This document shows, piece by piece, positions 1 through 10,400 of a stretch of 64,000 bases of DNA. The notes beneath the pieces were generated by a model, which worked only from the letters and a program-made list of their open reading frames with translations, was not told where the DNA came from and ran no database searches. Made by a program: the position numbers and the translations under genes. Origin of the DNA: Pomphorhynchus laevis (lineage: Eukaryota > Acanthocephala > Palaeacanthocephala > Echinorhynchida > Pomphorhynchidae); the NCBI GenBank assembly GCA_012934845.2, contig WNNJ02001598.1, positions 1 to 64,000 on the forward strand, in the 5' to 3' direction. The first letter of the stretch is position 1. Every line of letters begins with the position of its first letter.

Positions 1-68
1 TATATATATATATATATCTTTAAGTAAGTGTTCGAATCGAGCATATTCTTCAGTCTGCAAACTCTCGT

Positions 69-137
69 CACTCCTAGACGGTCATGTGATAGCCGGCAGC
101 CATCGCAGTAGTGAACAACACACGCCGTTTCGGCTGC
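69..137 (-). ncRNA. Permuted hammerhead-like RNA module, damaged copy
   Basis: This is the same module as at 422-495 but a few bases shorter. GGCAGCC-GAAA and GTC-TAGGAGTGA are intact. The CUGANGA strand reads CTGCGA and the apical part of helix III is weakened, so it is probably inactive. Confidence 0.4.
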
Positions 138-421
138 CTCTGTGACATTGTGAAAATGCATTTCCGACATCTAGCTTAAATTGTTGGTGGCGTTAGCTCT
201 AAAATCCAACAATTTGCAATGCAGACCATCATAAACAACCAGAGGATCAAACTTTTGGATGCTTGACTGTAAGAATCCGAGATTGAGTGGATCAATGCTT
301 TCTATGTAATCATAAAAGTTTCGTTTGAATCGGTATTGCTCGAGATTGCGAATAGCAATTCTTTCCGTATCTTTAAGTAAGTGTTCGAATCGAGCATATT
401 CTTCAGTCTGCAAACTCTCGT

Positions 422-495
422 CACTCCTAGACGGTCATGTGATAGCCGGCAGCCATCGTCAGTAAGATGAACTATCACACGCCGTTTCGGCTGCC
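422..495 (-). ncRNA. Permuted hammerhead-like RNA module, copy in the 355-bp repeat
   Basis: Read on the minus strand, the order is GGCAGCC, GAAA, a strand containing TGTGATAG, then TTCATCTTA, CTGACGA, TGGCTGCC, a strand starting CTATCACA and ending CCG, then TC and TAGGAGTGA. Helix II is GGCAGCC/GGCTGCC. Helix III is CGG/CCG plus TGTGATAG/CTATCACA. Helix I is TTCATCTTA against TAGGAGTGA, with one bulged A and two or three G-U pairs. GAAA, CUGANGA and UC before the cleavage point match the hammerhead core. The three strands are not in the order of types I, II or III. A damaged sister lies at 69-137, with CTGCGA in place of CTGACGA. Confidence 0.5.
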
Positions 496-1080
496 TCTGT
501 GACATTGTGAAAATGCATTTCCGACATCTAGCTTAAATTGTTGGTGGCGTTAGCTCTTAAATCCAACAATTTGCAATGCAGACCATCATAAACAACCAGA
601 GGATCAAACTTTCGGATGCTTGACTGTAAGAAACCGAGATTGAGTGGATCAATTCTTTCTATGTAATCATAAGAGTTTCGTTTGAATCGGTATTGCTCGA
701 GATTGCGAATAGCAATTCATTCCGTATCTTTAAGTAATTATTCGAATCGAGCATATTCTTCAGTCTGCAATATACCGTCGCCTGGGATCCATATTAGATG
801 CAGATTGATATTAGTTTAAGGAAATACCAGTAATACCATATATATATATATATAACTGAAGCTTTTTAGCTCCCGGATCACAGTTTTACACATTCTGCGA
901 TTAAATTATGAAAACGTATCCGATAAAGAAATCCTATGAGAAAGCAAGCAGCGACACCAATTTAAATTCCTGCCGAATAAAATTAAGATGATCCGGAAAG
1001 CACGTTGTCAGTTTAAAGAGGCTATGCCCATGCTACTACGTAAGTAAATTTTCTGAGATGCTTTTTAAATATATCACAAA

Positions 1081-1154
1081 GGCAGCCGAAACGACTGATG
1101 GTAGTTCACCCTACTGATGAGTGCTGCCGGCTACCATCAGCTCGTCTAGGAGTG
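1081..1154 (+). ncRNA. Permuted hammerhead-like RNA module, best copy
   Basis: Parts in order: GGCAGCC 1081-1087; GAAA 1088-1091; CGA then CTGATGGTAG 1092-1104; TT; CACCCTA 1107-1113; CTGATGA 1114-1120; GTGCTGCC 1121-1128; GG; CTACCATCAG 1131-1140; C then TCG 1141-1144; TC 1145-1146; TAGGAGTG 1147-1154. Helix II: GGCAGC-C with G-(U)-GCTGCC. Helix III: CGA-CTGATGGTAG with CTACCATCAG-(C)-TCG. Helix I: CACCCTA with TAGG-(A)-GTG. The core bases, the GUC triplet, the 10.1-11.1 G-C pair and the 15.1-16.1 A-U pair all fit the hammerhead rule. The strand order GAAA, CUGAUGA, UH is the reverse cycle of the normal one. The fold is my hand pairing and has not been computed. Confidence 0.55.
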
Positions 1155-1441
1155 ATAAGGAAGTCTGATCTGCATGTAATCGAACTCCGGTTTTTGGCAA
1201 AATCTACGATTATGAAACTGAAGCTTTTTAGCTCCCGGAGCACAGTTTTACACATTCTGCGATTAAATTATGAAAACGTATCCGATAAAGGGATCCTGTG
1301 AGAAAGCAAGCAGCGACAGCAATTTAAATTCCTGCCTAATAAAATTAGGATGACCAGGAAACCACGTTGTCAGTTTAAAGAGGCTATGCCCATGCTACTA
1401 CGTAAGCAAATTCTCGGAGATGCCTTTTAAATATATCACAA

Positions 1442-1515
1442 GGCAGCCGAAACGACTGATGGTAGTTCACCCTACTGATGAGTGCTGCTGGCTACCATCA
1501 GCTCGTCTAGGAGTG
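1442..1515 (+). ncRNA. Permuted hammerhead-like RNA module, second unit
   Basis: Nearly identical to 1081-1154. The helix II strand is GTGCTGCT rather than GTGCTGCC, which changes one G-C pair to G-U and keeps the helix. All core words (GAAA, CTGATGA, GTC) are intact. Confidence 0.5.
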
Positions 1516-1671
1516 ATAAGGAAGTCTGATCTGCATGTAATCGTACTACAGTTTTTGGCAACATCTACAATTATATATAATGTGATATACGGAGATCGTT
1601 GTCCAGGATCCTTTAGAATAAATACAGTATAATATATAATTATAATGTGATACTGACTATGTCATTGTGAT

Positions 1672-1734
1672 ACTAACATCGTCAGTCATCCGACTGACGA
1701 TGACTGCTGGATGGTTAGGAACGTCTCGGAGTGA
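1672..1734 (+). ncRNA. Permuted hammerhead-like RNA module, diverged copy
   Basis: CTGACGA lies at 1694-1700, preceded by TCATCCGA (1686-1693). TC at 1724-1725 is followed by TCGG-A-GTGA. Helix I still pairs: CCGA/TCGG replaces the CCTA/TAGG of the other copies, a two-sided change. The GAAA strand has decayed (GATA) and helix II is not convincing, so this copy is probably dead but still informative. Confidence 0.35.
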
Positions 1735-1904
1735 TACATTAGACTGATGGAGCTGATGATCGAAGTCCACTTATTTAGCATCAAATATGGATTAAAAATC
1801 AATCGTAGCCAGCTTTGGCTCCTGGATCACAGTTTCAAGCGATTTTTCGCAATAACAATTTATAAAATGACGCATTCCTTAGGATACATTTTTATAATTC
1901 TATA

Positions 1905-2370
1905 TCTGACTGTGTTAAACTGTGCTCCGGGAGCTAATAAGCTTCAGTTTCATAATTGTAGATGTTGCCAAAAACCGGAGTTTGATTACAAGTAGAGCAG
2001 ATTTCCTTATCACTCCTAGACGAGCTGATGGTAGCCAGCAGCACTCATCAGTAGGGTGAACTACCATCAGTCGTTTCGGCTGCCTTGTGATATTATTTAA
2101 TAGTCATTTCCGATAATTTGCTTACGTGGTAGCATGGGCCTAGCCTCTTTAAACTAACCATGTGCTTTCCGGACCATCCTAATTTTATTCGGACGGAATT
2201 TTTCTTGTTGTCGTTGCTTGCTTTCTCAAAGGATTCTTTGGAGGATACATTTTTATAATTCTATATCTGACTGTGTTAAACTGTGCTCCGGGAGCTAATA
2301 AACTTCAGTTTCATAATTGTAGATGTTGCCAAAAACCGGAGTTCGATTACAAGTAGAGCAGATTTCCTTT
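1905..2370 (-). repeat. Inverted copies of the 360-bp repeat, with a hammerhead-like module at 2011-2084
   Basis: CTCCGGGAGCTAATAA followed by CTTCAGTTTCATAATTG is the reverse complement of the unit start at 1217. It occurs twice, at about 1925 and 2285, on the minus strand. The first inverted unit contains a complete module at 2011-2084 (minus), identical in helices to 1442-1515. The array ends at about 2370, directly against the Naiad fragment. Confidence 0.75.
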
Positions 2371-2371
2371 T

Positions 2372-4241
2372 TAATAATCAAAGTAATAAAGATATGTATA
2401 CAGAACTTACTAAATTAAAGCATAACTATAACAACTATTGATAAAGCTGGTAATAACATTGTCTTCATATGCAAAAAGCTTTATTATGATATACAGATGA
2501 AAGAATTTAATTATAATGATTTAAATATTAACACAACATATGAACGTATTGATTTAAGTTTTGAAACAATTATTACAAGTCATTGTTCTACAATGGATAA
2601 AAAGGTTATCAAAGTTGAATTAGATAATAAAACTATACCTATATTATATTGTAATCCAAAATTACATAAAAATCCAATAAAACCTAAGTTCATTTGTAGT
2701 GCGTTTAAATGTACATTAAAACCACTTTCTGTCTATATGAATAAAATACTTAAAGTAATTAAAGCACATTTTAAAAAATATTGCAAGGTAATCGAAATTA
2801 ATACTGGTATAAAACACTATTTCAATATTAATTCTACAAAAGAATTTTAGAACACACAAAAGGAATAAATTTTCAAAATATAAATACATACGATTTTAGT
2901 ACGCTTTATACAAATCTATATTTAGCAGATGTTAAAGATGCATTAGAAAAATTAATTAATCTTATATTCGGAAAAATATATACATATATATAATATAATA
3001 ACTATAACTCATATCTTACCAAAATTAAACCAACAAGTAAATATAAATATATGGATAAAATTGAATTATTAAAATCGTAAAATATTTTTATAAATCAAAA
3101 TTATTTAATGGTATTGACATCTATATTTAGACAAATAAATGTTGTTCCAATGAGATGTAATAGTAGCCCAATTATAGCTGACTTATTTTTAAGCTTTATA
3201 GAATATGAATTTGTTCCTAACTGTTTAAAAAATAGATCTAAATTGTATAAAGATATGAAATTCATGTTTCGATATATTGATGATATCTGTGTATTTAACT
3301 CTAACAATTTTTATTCAATAAGCGAACAAATTTATCCAGGTGGCCTCATTCTTAATAAAATCAATATTAATGATAAAGAAAGTATATATCTTGATATGAG
3401 CATTAAATTAGCATCAATTAAAACTACATTAAATTTATATCGTAAATATGGCATATTTAAATTTGCAAGAAACATATTTTTTCATGAGCATTCATGCATT
3501 ATATGAGCATTTATGCATTATACATATAGAAATAATATATAATAATATATATTTCTAATATGTATTAGAAATATATATACATTAGAAATATAATATATTT
3601 TTATATAGCATAACAAATATATTTTTGCATGAACATTCATGCATAAGATATAATATAAAAAATAATGCATCAAATAATGAAATTTTAAGAATCGCAACAA
3701 TATGTAACGATATTGGTTTTCTTCAAAATCATTTAAATAATTTAATAGATACATATTTTAAACTAGGTTACTATAAAAATACAATCAAACAGAAAATAGT
3801 AAAATATATAAATCAACACAATAATATAAAGAATAAATTTAAACTCTTAAGTGGCAAATTTTTATGGATGGATAATAAATAATATACTTTGCATTAGAAT
3901 AAGATACTAGATAGTTATTTCAGAGGAAATACATCATTAGCATGTATTTGGCCTCGCTGCTATGTTGGGTAGAGGAGTTAGGGGCCGAAACCTGATAGCA
4001 TAGCAGTTCCTCCTGATGACCTCTAATTCTTATTCTGATACAACGTCTGTTATTTATTAGTCAATTCATAAAAATAACTTTTTAAATTTAAATTTTTTAT
4101 TTTAACTTGATTTAAATTATAGAAAATCTAAAGACAATTATTAATTCTATTATTCAATTATTAAATTTCGATTTAGCATTATTATGTTTTGTTTATTTTA
4201 TAATTATATTAAATACATAGACTCAGTTAGCTGATTTGATT
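2372..4241 (+). mobile_element. 5'-truncated Naiad-type Penelope-like retroelement copy
   Basis: Homologous by eye to the element at 47.4-50.5 kb, starting inside the reverse transcriptase region. The readable reverse transcriptase pieces are 2497-2850 (palm start, NPKLHKNP motif), 3108-3506 (SSPIIADLFLSF, then FRYIDDICVF, the YIDD catalytic motif) and 3625-3882 (thumb, ending LLSGKFLWMDNK). The frame is interrupted more than once, so the copy is dead. The 3' untranslated part (3885-4241) has the conserved structured block at 3957-4026 and ends near TAGACTCAGTTAGCTGATTT, a terminus shared by other copies in the window. The GIY-YIG end is absent. Confidence 0.85.
3957..4026 (+). ncRNA. Permuted hammerhead-like block in Naiad 3' region
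   Basis: Parts in order: CTGCTATGTTGGG 3957-3969; TA; GAGGAG 3972-3977; TTAGGGGCC 3978-3986; GAAA 3987-3990; CCTGATAG then CATAGCAG 3991-4006; TTCCTC 4007-4012; CTGATGA 4013-4019; CCTCTAA 4020-4026. Helix III is CC/GG plus CATAGCAG/CTGCTATG. Helix I is TTCCTC/GAGGAG. Helix II is CCTCTAA/TTAGGGG, leaving an extra CC before GAAA, a weak point. The cyclic strand order is the same as in the 1081-1154 module. A GGCC(C/T)C/GGGGCC pairing is an alternative. Confidence 0.4.
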
Positions 4242-4242
4242 C

Positions 4243-6047
4243 GTTCCAAAATGTTATGTTTAAAAACTATATCATTCATAAATTGAATAATATGGTATTC
4301 AATTATAAACTGAGCATCGGTTCTGAAATGGAATCAACGTTTGTATGGAAATAAGTAATAATTTGAGTGTAATTACGATATGTCGGTATTAGTCTTTTTC
4401 CATGATGGCTACCCCAAACGAAGTTTATCGGTTCCTAGGCTCTTTTTGTCAGACTAGTTACCATTGTGCGCTGAATCAAAACATTTAGTCTCTGAATGGC
4501 TCAGTCGGTTTCATATTAACTTTTTCAGAGATATAATGTTACCAAAAGAATATGTGAAAACAAAATTTGTTTTTATTTCAATTTTTTTGTTTATTATTTT
4601 TTATTCGATTTGAAATTAATTGATTTTTATTTATTTGTCGCAGCTTTCCAAAATCTATAAATATAAACAAAATTAATTGTCATAGGACTAACAATTTTTA
4701 AACACTTACTGTATTTTATTTCGTATTCTATCTTTAAGATTATTTAATTGTTTTTATCGGATTCTTCGTAAATACGACGTGTTACCAAAATGATGTGTGA
4801 AAACATAAAATCTGTTTTTGTTTTTTTAATCGATTTTTAATTAATTTAATTATTTTTATCTATTTAGCATTTTTAGGTTTTTTATTGTATTTTATCTAAT
4901 TCTTCGTGTTAACAAAATCATATATTGAAACAGATAATATTTGTGTTTTTATTGCTTTTTTTATATCATATATTGTTTTGTTTTTAATCAATTTAGAATT
5001 GATTTATTAATATTTTTCTTTTATAATTAAGATTTTTACAAAGCTTTATTTTACAAGATCTAGAAACATACAATAATGTTAATATATATGAATTAATTAA
5101 TTGGTTTTCAAATATTTGAATAAATTGATCTATTGATTGATCTAAGGGATCGAATTTATTTTCGTAGTTAGGTCGCTAATGGACGCTAAAAATTTTAAAA
5201 ACCGACGCTTCCAGTGCTCCCTTTAGTAACTTATCCGTCTGCAACACGTTAATAATTTGCTAAATAAATTAAGCTGTTTACAAAGCTTTATTTTACAAAA
5301 TCTAGAAACAATAATATATATATGAATTAATTATATGACAATAATTGGAAAATATTAAAATTTGTGTTATTTTTTAAAAATAAATTTATTTTTTTTTTCA
5401 AAATTTTTTCAATTCTCATTTTTTCAATTTTATTGTCTTGATTACTTTGAAATTAATTTATTTTTATTAATTTGCTGCATGTTTCTAAAAATTTTATAAA
5501 TAAAAATATATTTGATAGTCGTAACTGACAATTTTTGAACACTTTTATCGTATTTCTCATTTTTAATGCATTTTACGTTTAAGACTTTACGTTTTGTATT
5601 TATATCCATTTTTTGTAAATCAATAGAATTGTCTATTAAACATTTAACTGTATTTTATTTTTAAGGAAAGTTGTAAGCTATGCCATTATTGTACAATGCA
5701 CTGAAGTAGCATTTGTCGTGGTCTGTCTCCAAGACCGTCATAACAAGTTGTAGCAATTAATCCTGTCAATTATAATGTTTTACACTTCACCAGTAGTAAA
5801 TTAATACCAAAAAGGATCAAAATAAAGATCATTTTTCTAAGTACATCCAATGACATAAATACCCAACTGAAAATCTGCAAGTTTGATCTGCTTACGCGTT
5901 TGAATCTAAGCACACAATATAATTCTTAATCTCCACGCTCCATTACTCATAATTTTATTCTAGATTTTATCCTCTTATCAGATTTTTCGTAAATCAATGA
6001 AATTGTCTATAAAACGTTCAATCTGCTCATAAAAATATATAAGGACT
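4243..6047. other. AT-rich intergenic DNA, no gene recognised
   Basis: Homopolymer-rich sequence with short local duplications; for example, ACAAAGCTTTATTTTACAA followed by ATCTAGAAACA occurs near 5040 and 5280. A short open stretch near 4400 (ATGATGGCTACCCCAAACG) is too small to call. No RNA gene or transposon end is visible. Confidence 0.6.
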
Positions 6048-6146
6048 AGGCCATGTAGGTATAGAAATCGTCATCAACAAGTCAGCACGAGCATTACGAA
6101 CAAACTAGCAAAGATAAAAGTTATTGCAAAGATGGACTAATTTTTA
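6048..6146 (+). pseudogene. Decayed partial duplicate of the 6257-7244 gene
   Basis: AGGTATAGAAAT, CTAGCAAA and AAGTTATT, with matching spacing, align this stretch to 6400-6506 inside exon 1 of the gene that follows. Identity is roughly 70% by eye and the reading frame is lost. It looks like a fragment of a local tandem duplication about 350 bp upstream. Confidence 0.55.
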
Positions 6147-6256
6147 GTTAAGGAGGTAACCGGCTGAAGTTTTCATAACAATGAATTCAAGTACCCATGG
6201 TAACGCTTTGAAACTAAATATTTAATTATATAAATGTAAAATTTTATTTGGATATA

Positions 6257-7244
6257 ATGACGGACAGTGCTGACATATATAAATCTATAGGGTATAAAGT
6301 GTATGCCAGGCCATTTAAGACCTGTACGCTGCAAAAGATGAGAGCAATGGATAATCACATGATGACCTATAAAAATTTCGGCGACGATATTGTTTGGACA
6401 AGACCATATAGGTATAGAAATAGACATCAATTAAAAATTACGAGTAATACTAGCAAACCAGCAAAAATTGAAGTTATTCCAAAAAATGGGCTAATATTTA
6501 ATCAATCTAGTAAATGTATTTGTTACCATCCATCTTCTGTATACGATCTTAAAGAACACGTTCACAAAATAGTCAATAGTGCTAACGAGCTTTGTATTCC
6601 GTTAAAAAGTAACCTTAGCTATCAGTCATTTTTAAATATAATAAGAAGGTTAATATGGTGTATTAAACTTTATAAGATTTATGTATTTAGAGCTTTGCAC
6701 AATACTCGATGTTGCATAGATCCTACGAAATTATGGAACGAAGCCAAAATTCGTGAATGTGACGTTTCCGTTTTGTCATTGATACGAGCAATATTAAACA
6801 CAAGGGGATCGTTCCCAGATTGCATTACTCATAGTAAACAAGGTGATTAAAATAGTTAAAGTATTCATGAAATATATCAAAACGTATGACATCCTTGTTT
6901 TGATTTATTTTTGTTGCTATATATTCCGCTATCAAATCTTACTGGAAATTAATTTATAAACTAAAGTAAAAATGTATTAAATTGACAATATCGATTTATT
7001 CCATGTGGTACTGCAACTTGTTATTATAAAAAAATTGTTTTGCTCTATATAATTTATTGATAATTATTAAATTATATAATTGACATTTATTAAATCTTAA
7101 TTAAATAAAAATTAAATATTTATTTTAGAAAGTCATTTTTGCTTGGGAAGCAAGATCGATAAATGTTCACCTACAAGTAACAAGGCATATAAAGTCAATA
7201 TGACAAATCCAACAAAATCCGGTAAATTAAATATTAAACTCTAA
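6257..7244 (+). CDS. Two-exon orphan gene, 233 residues
   Basis: Exon 1 is 6257-6842 (ATG at 6257, MTDSADIYKSIGYKVYARPF) and ends at AAG|GTGATT. The 286-bp intron ends TATTTATTTTAG. Exon 2 is 7129-7244 and runs open in the matching phase (1) to a TAA at 7242-7244. The longer unspliced frame simply runs into the intron. The product is basic and soluble-looking, with no signal peptide and no clear membrane segment. It is fairly rich in cysteine, with a cluster around residues 154-165 (RCCIDPTKLW) and more in exon 2 (FCLGSKIDKCSP). AATAAA lies at 7247-7252, just past the stop. I do not recognise the family. A decayed partial duplicate upstream argues that this is a real, once-duplicated gene. 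Confidence 0.6.
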
Positions 7245-7246
7245 TT

Positions 7247-7252
7247 AATAAA
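7247..7252 (+). terminator. Polyadenylation signal AATAAA
   Basis: A canonical hexamer two bases after the stop codon of the two-exon gene, so it would give a very short 3' untranslated region. Confidence 0.4.
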
Positions 7253-7349
7253 TCATCAAAACAGTATTTATCCCAAATAGAGTATATATATAATCGGTAT
7301 TAAATACTATTCAATATTCGGATTTGCAAAGATTTTTTATTTCAAAACG

Positions 7350-7372
7350 TTTCGCCTTTCGGTTTTATCAAT
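7350..7372 (-). ncRNA. Degenerate hammerhead remnant of Penelope type
   Basis: The minus strand reads TTGATAA, then ACCGAAAGGC, then GAAA and CGTTTTG. This matches the usual Penelope-element hammerhead layout (CUGAUGA, a short helix II with a GAAA loop, GAAA, CGUUUU), with two core bases changed. No Penelope coding sequence adjoins it. Confidence 0.35.
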
Positions 7373-7499
7373 TGTAATCATGTAATTGTAAGTTTAAATA
7401 TTAAAATTATTTTAATTGTGAGTCCTAGAAGCGGTGATGCCAACTGATCAACACTGTTTATATAAAAAGAATGCATTATGTTCATCTCTATCCATACGG

Positions 7500-10400
7500 T
7501 CAAGATATCCATACCAACTATCAAGATAGTAAACTATCTTGATAATTAACTATATACAATCAAAGCACTGAGCAACAAGAAACCGATACGGGACGGACCG
7601 ATTTACGACCGACGTACACGAATCAAACGACCATATACAAATGGGTCGGAAAAAACAACAGTCTCAAGTTTCCAACCATGTCGCGTCCAACACTGATGTT
7701 AGAGATGTTTCCAATGGATCTGAACAACAAGTCCTTTGCTCAAACAATGATTGTCACACGTGGGTAAGTATTTGGACTTCAGAATCCCAGACATCTTGCC
7801 TTGCAGACAACGAATTCTACTGTGGCTACTGTTCTGCTAAGATGATAAATACGATGAAGAGTGAAATAGAGAGAGTCTCAAGACAAATATATTGAAACTA
7901 TCTGGCAATGCAGCGATGTCCACACATGCCTATTCGTCTTGTAATAAGTTTCAACCTCGATGCCCAATTCTTCCGCATTCGATTGCCTCTAAGAACGCCA
8001 AATCTCCCATCTCTTCTACAGGTATTACTATACATCCTTCAATTTTGCCCAATCAATCAGCTCAATCTTCTGATGTTCCTGCCATTGACCATTTGCAACC
8101 CAGTATTTCTTTGGTCGTATCAGATAAATCACCTTACATTTCTACCCCTCATTACATTTCTACGTCATCATCAGATAATCGACGTAGTATTAGGTCCCTT
8201 GTAAATTTAGCTCAGCTGCAAGTTCCTACGTCACACCGCCCAAATTTACAGCTGTCTTCTATCTCGCCATCTTCGTCACAGAATACCGCTCCTAATAGTG
8301 AGAGAGTTCCTTCTAATTCTAACGCTTCTTTGCGCACACTCTCTGATAGGGCTCACTGTGTGCTTATTGCAAACCTCATCGAGTCATCTGCCGTTAACAA
8401 TGACTTACGTATTCAGCATGATGTCAATGCAGTTAAATCAATCCTCTTATGTGTTTTGCAAAATTGCTCTGCCACAGTTTGAAAGGATTTGCGTGCAGTA
8501 AATTTATTTCGCCTTGGTAAAAAATAATCAGAAAGTCGACCTCATTTACTCAAAGTTGTTCTTGCTCTCCACCATAATGAGTTCACTTATACTACGAAAC
8601 AGTCATCTTCTAAGAGGTTTGAATATTCGTCTTTTGAAAGATTTATCTCCAGATCACAGAAAACAGTTATTTACTGCCAAACGTGAGATGACCGAGCGTC
8701 GAATGAATGGTGAAGAAAATCTTATAATCCGAAATTTTCAGGTTGTGCGACGCAGAGTATCCACTCGATTTTTTATCAACAGCTCTCGAAACATTCCGTT
8801 ACAGGATATCGAACGTCTCTGTGTCGGACGCATTCCCAACTCAACTGTAGACTCTGTAACTCGCTACTAACGGTCAATCATCCGGATTTATCCTGTTGTT
8901 CGATTGTATTAATTATCAAAAATCGAATGTCCACAAGTTTTCCTGTACATCTACCAAAGCTGGCCTTTACATACTCTATTCAAATGTTTTGAGTTTGTTT
9001 AACAAGTTAGATGAAATCAAAGCAATAGTACATCATGAAAATCTCGACATGCTGTTTTTCACTGAAACTTGGTTAAATTGTAATATTCTGGATTCTGAAG
9101 TCGGTATTCACGGTTATACGATAGTTCGTTGTGATCAAAAAATCTCTAGAGTTAGCGGTGTAGCTGCTTATATACACGACAATCTTGTTTATAACTTAAT
9201 AGAGTCGTGTTCTGACGATTATGGAAATGAGCTTTTGTGGATTGATGTGACGGAGGAACCAGGTAAAGTTTATCGCATTTGTATTGTTTATCGTAGTCTT
9301 CGATCAAAAACACCACTCATCATCAAGTCGTTGAAACATCACTGTTCCGGCGATGTGGATACCTTAATCTGCGGAGATCTTAACACTCCAAATATCGATT
9401 GGGTCTCTTATACCGCGATCCAGGGGTGTGATGAAGAATCATCAGCCTCTCTTGACGTATTCAATGAGCTCACACTCTGTCAGCTTGTCCATTGTAATAC
9501 TCGTATCCGTAATAAAAATCATTCCCTGCTAGATTTATGCCTATGTACCAATGATTCTGTCGTTGAATCATTAAGTTGCGGTCCGCCATCGGGATCCAGC
9601 GATCACTGCACTTTACGTATCATCCAACCTGGTCATATTTCGCGTCTGGTCAATTTAAAAAACGATTGGTGTTATGAATGCGGATTACGATACAATTAAT
9701 GAAATGCTGAGGCTAGTAAGATGTCCTTGTGCTAGAACAGTCGGTGTTCATCTGGCCAGGTCGTTCCTCCACACAACATTGATTAATCTACTTCACGCCT
9801 TTTCCCCTTGCGTAAAACGTAAACCACAATCCTCCATACACAAATGGTTTGACAGTAAGTTAAAGCGAGCTGCCAGAGAACGTGATCATGCATTCCTACT
9901 ATTTAAGCGTCGACTCGGATCCTTCAGATTTTATACTACCATTCGTAACAGGGTGACTTCTCTTAAACGTAAGAAAAAACATCAATTCACTGCTGCCATA
10001 TGTTCCTTGTCTCATGTTGATCAAAAGAAATTTTTTCAACTACTTAGCAACCGTAAGAGAGTATCTTCGTCAGTCAACTGTCTGGTTGATAGTGAGCGAA
10101 AATCGGTTTCTCCTCTTTTCATTGCCAATATCCTTGCCAAGAACTTTTGTCTCACTCGCAATTGATTTTCCCTATGTGATTATAACATTACGATAGGCAA
10201 TTCTTCTCTCCAGTACCAGGATTCTAACCTCTACTTTGACCCGCTCGATGTTCTTAATATCTTATCGAAGCTCTTGGCTAAAAATAGTTGAGGTCCTGAT
10301 GGTATTCATAGTATATTATAACGCAAAGTTGCATCGAATATATATCTTCCGCTTTTTGATATTTACTACTGGTCCTTGAGAACTGGCATAATCCCAGATA

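Larger units (their letters stand above)
1..780 (-). repeat. Tandem ~355-bp repeat, two and a fraction units, carrying permuted hammerhead-like module
   Basis: The stretch starting CTTTAAGTAAGTG recurs at 18, 371 and 728, giving periods of 353 and 357 bp, with roughly 95% identity by eye. A (TA)n run starts the window. Each full unit contains, on the minus strand, a GC-richer module (69-137 and 422-495). It has GGCAGCC-GAAA, CTGACGA and GTC-TAGGAGTGA in that order. The frames open across it read through repeat sequence and are not genes. No reverse transcriptase or transposase is present, so this is a non-autonomous element or satellite. It is related to the 855-2370 repeats through the module only; the bodies differ. 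Confidence 0.8.
855..1600 (+). repeat. Tandem ~360-bp repeat, two units, plus strand
   Basis: The string ACTGAAGCTTTTTAGCTCCC begins units at 855 and 1217 (period 362). The second unit breaks down at about 1570. Each unit has a body (CACAGTTTTACACATTCTGCG onward) followed by the hammerhead-like module at 1081-1154 and 1442-1515. The same unit occurs inverted at about 1905-2190 and in part at 2255-2370, so the array is tandem and then head-to-head. There are no coding domains. Confidence 0.8.

Noticed and set aside
171-505. Small proteins in the first repeat
   Set aside because: The frames run across tandem repeat units and the RNA module; codon pattern and repetition show they are shadows.
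3957-4026. Standard type I, II or III hammerhead in the Naiad 3' block
   Set aside because: No GAAA follows CTGATGA within reach, and only 22 nt separate GAAA from CTGATGA, too few for helices I and III as hairpins.
3940-4030. HDV-like ribozyme in the Naiad 3' block
   Set aside because: Crossing helices are present, but there is no P4, the joining segment before the last strand is too short and the L3 consensus is missing.
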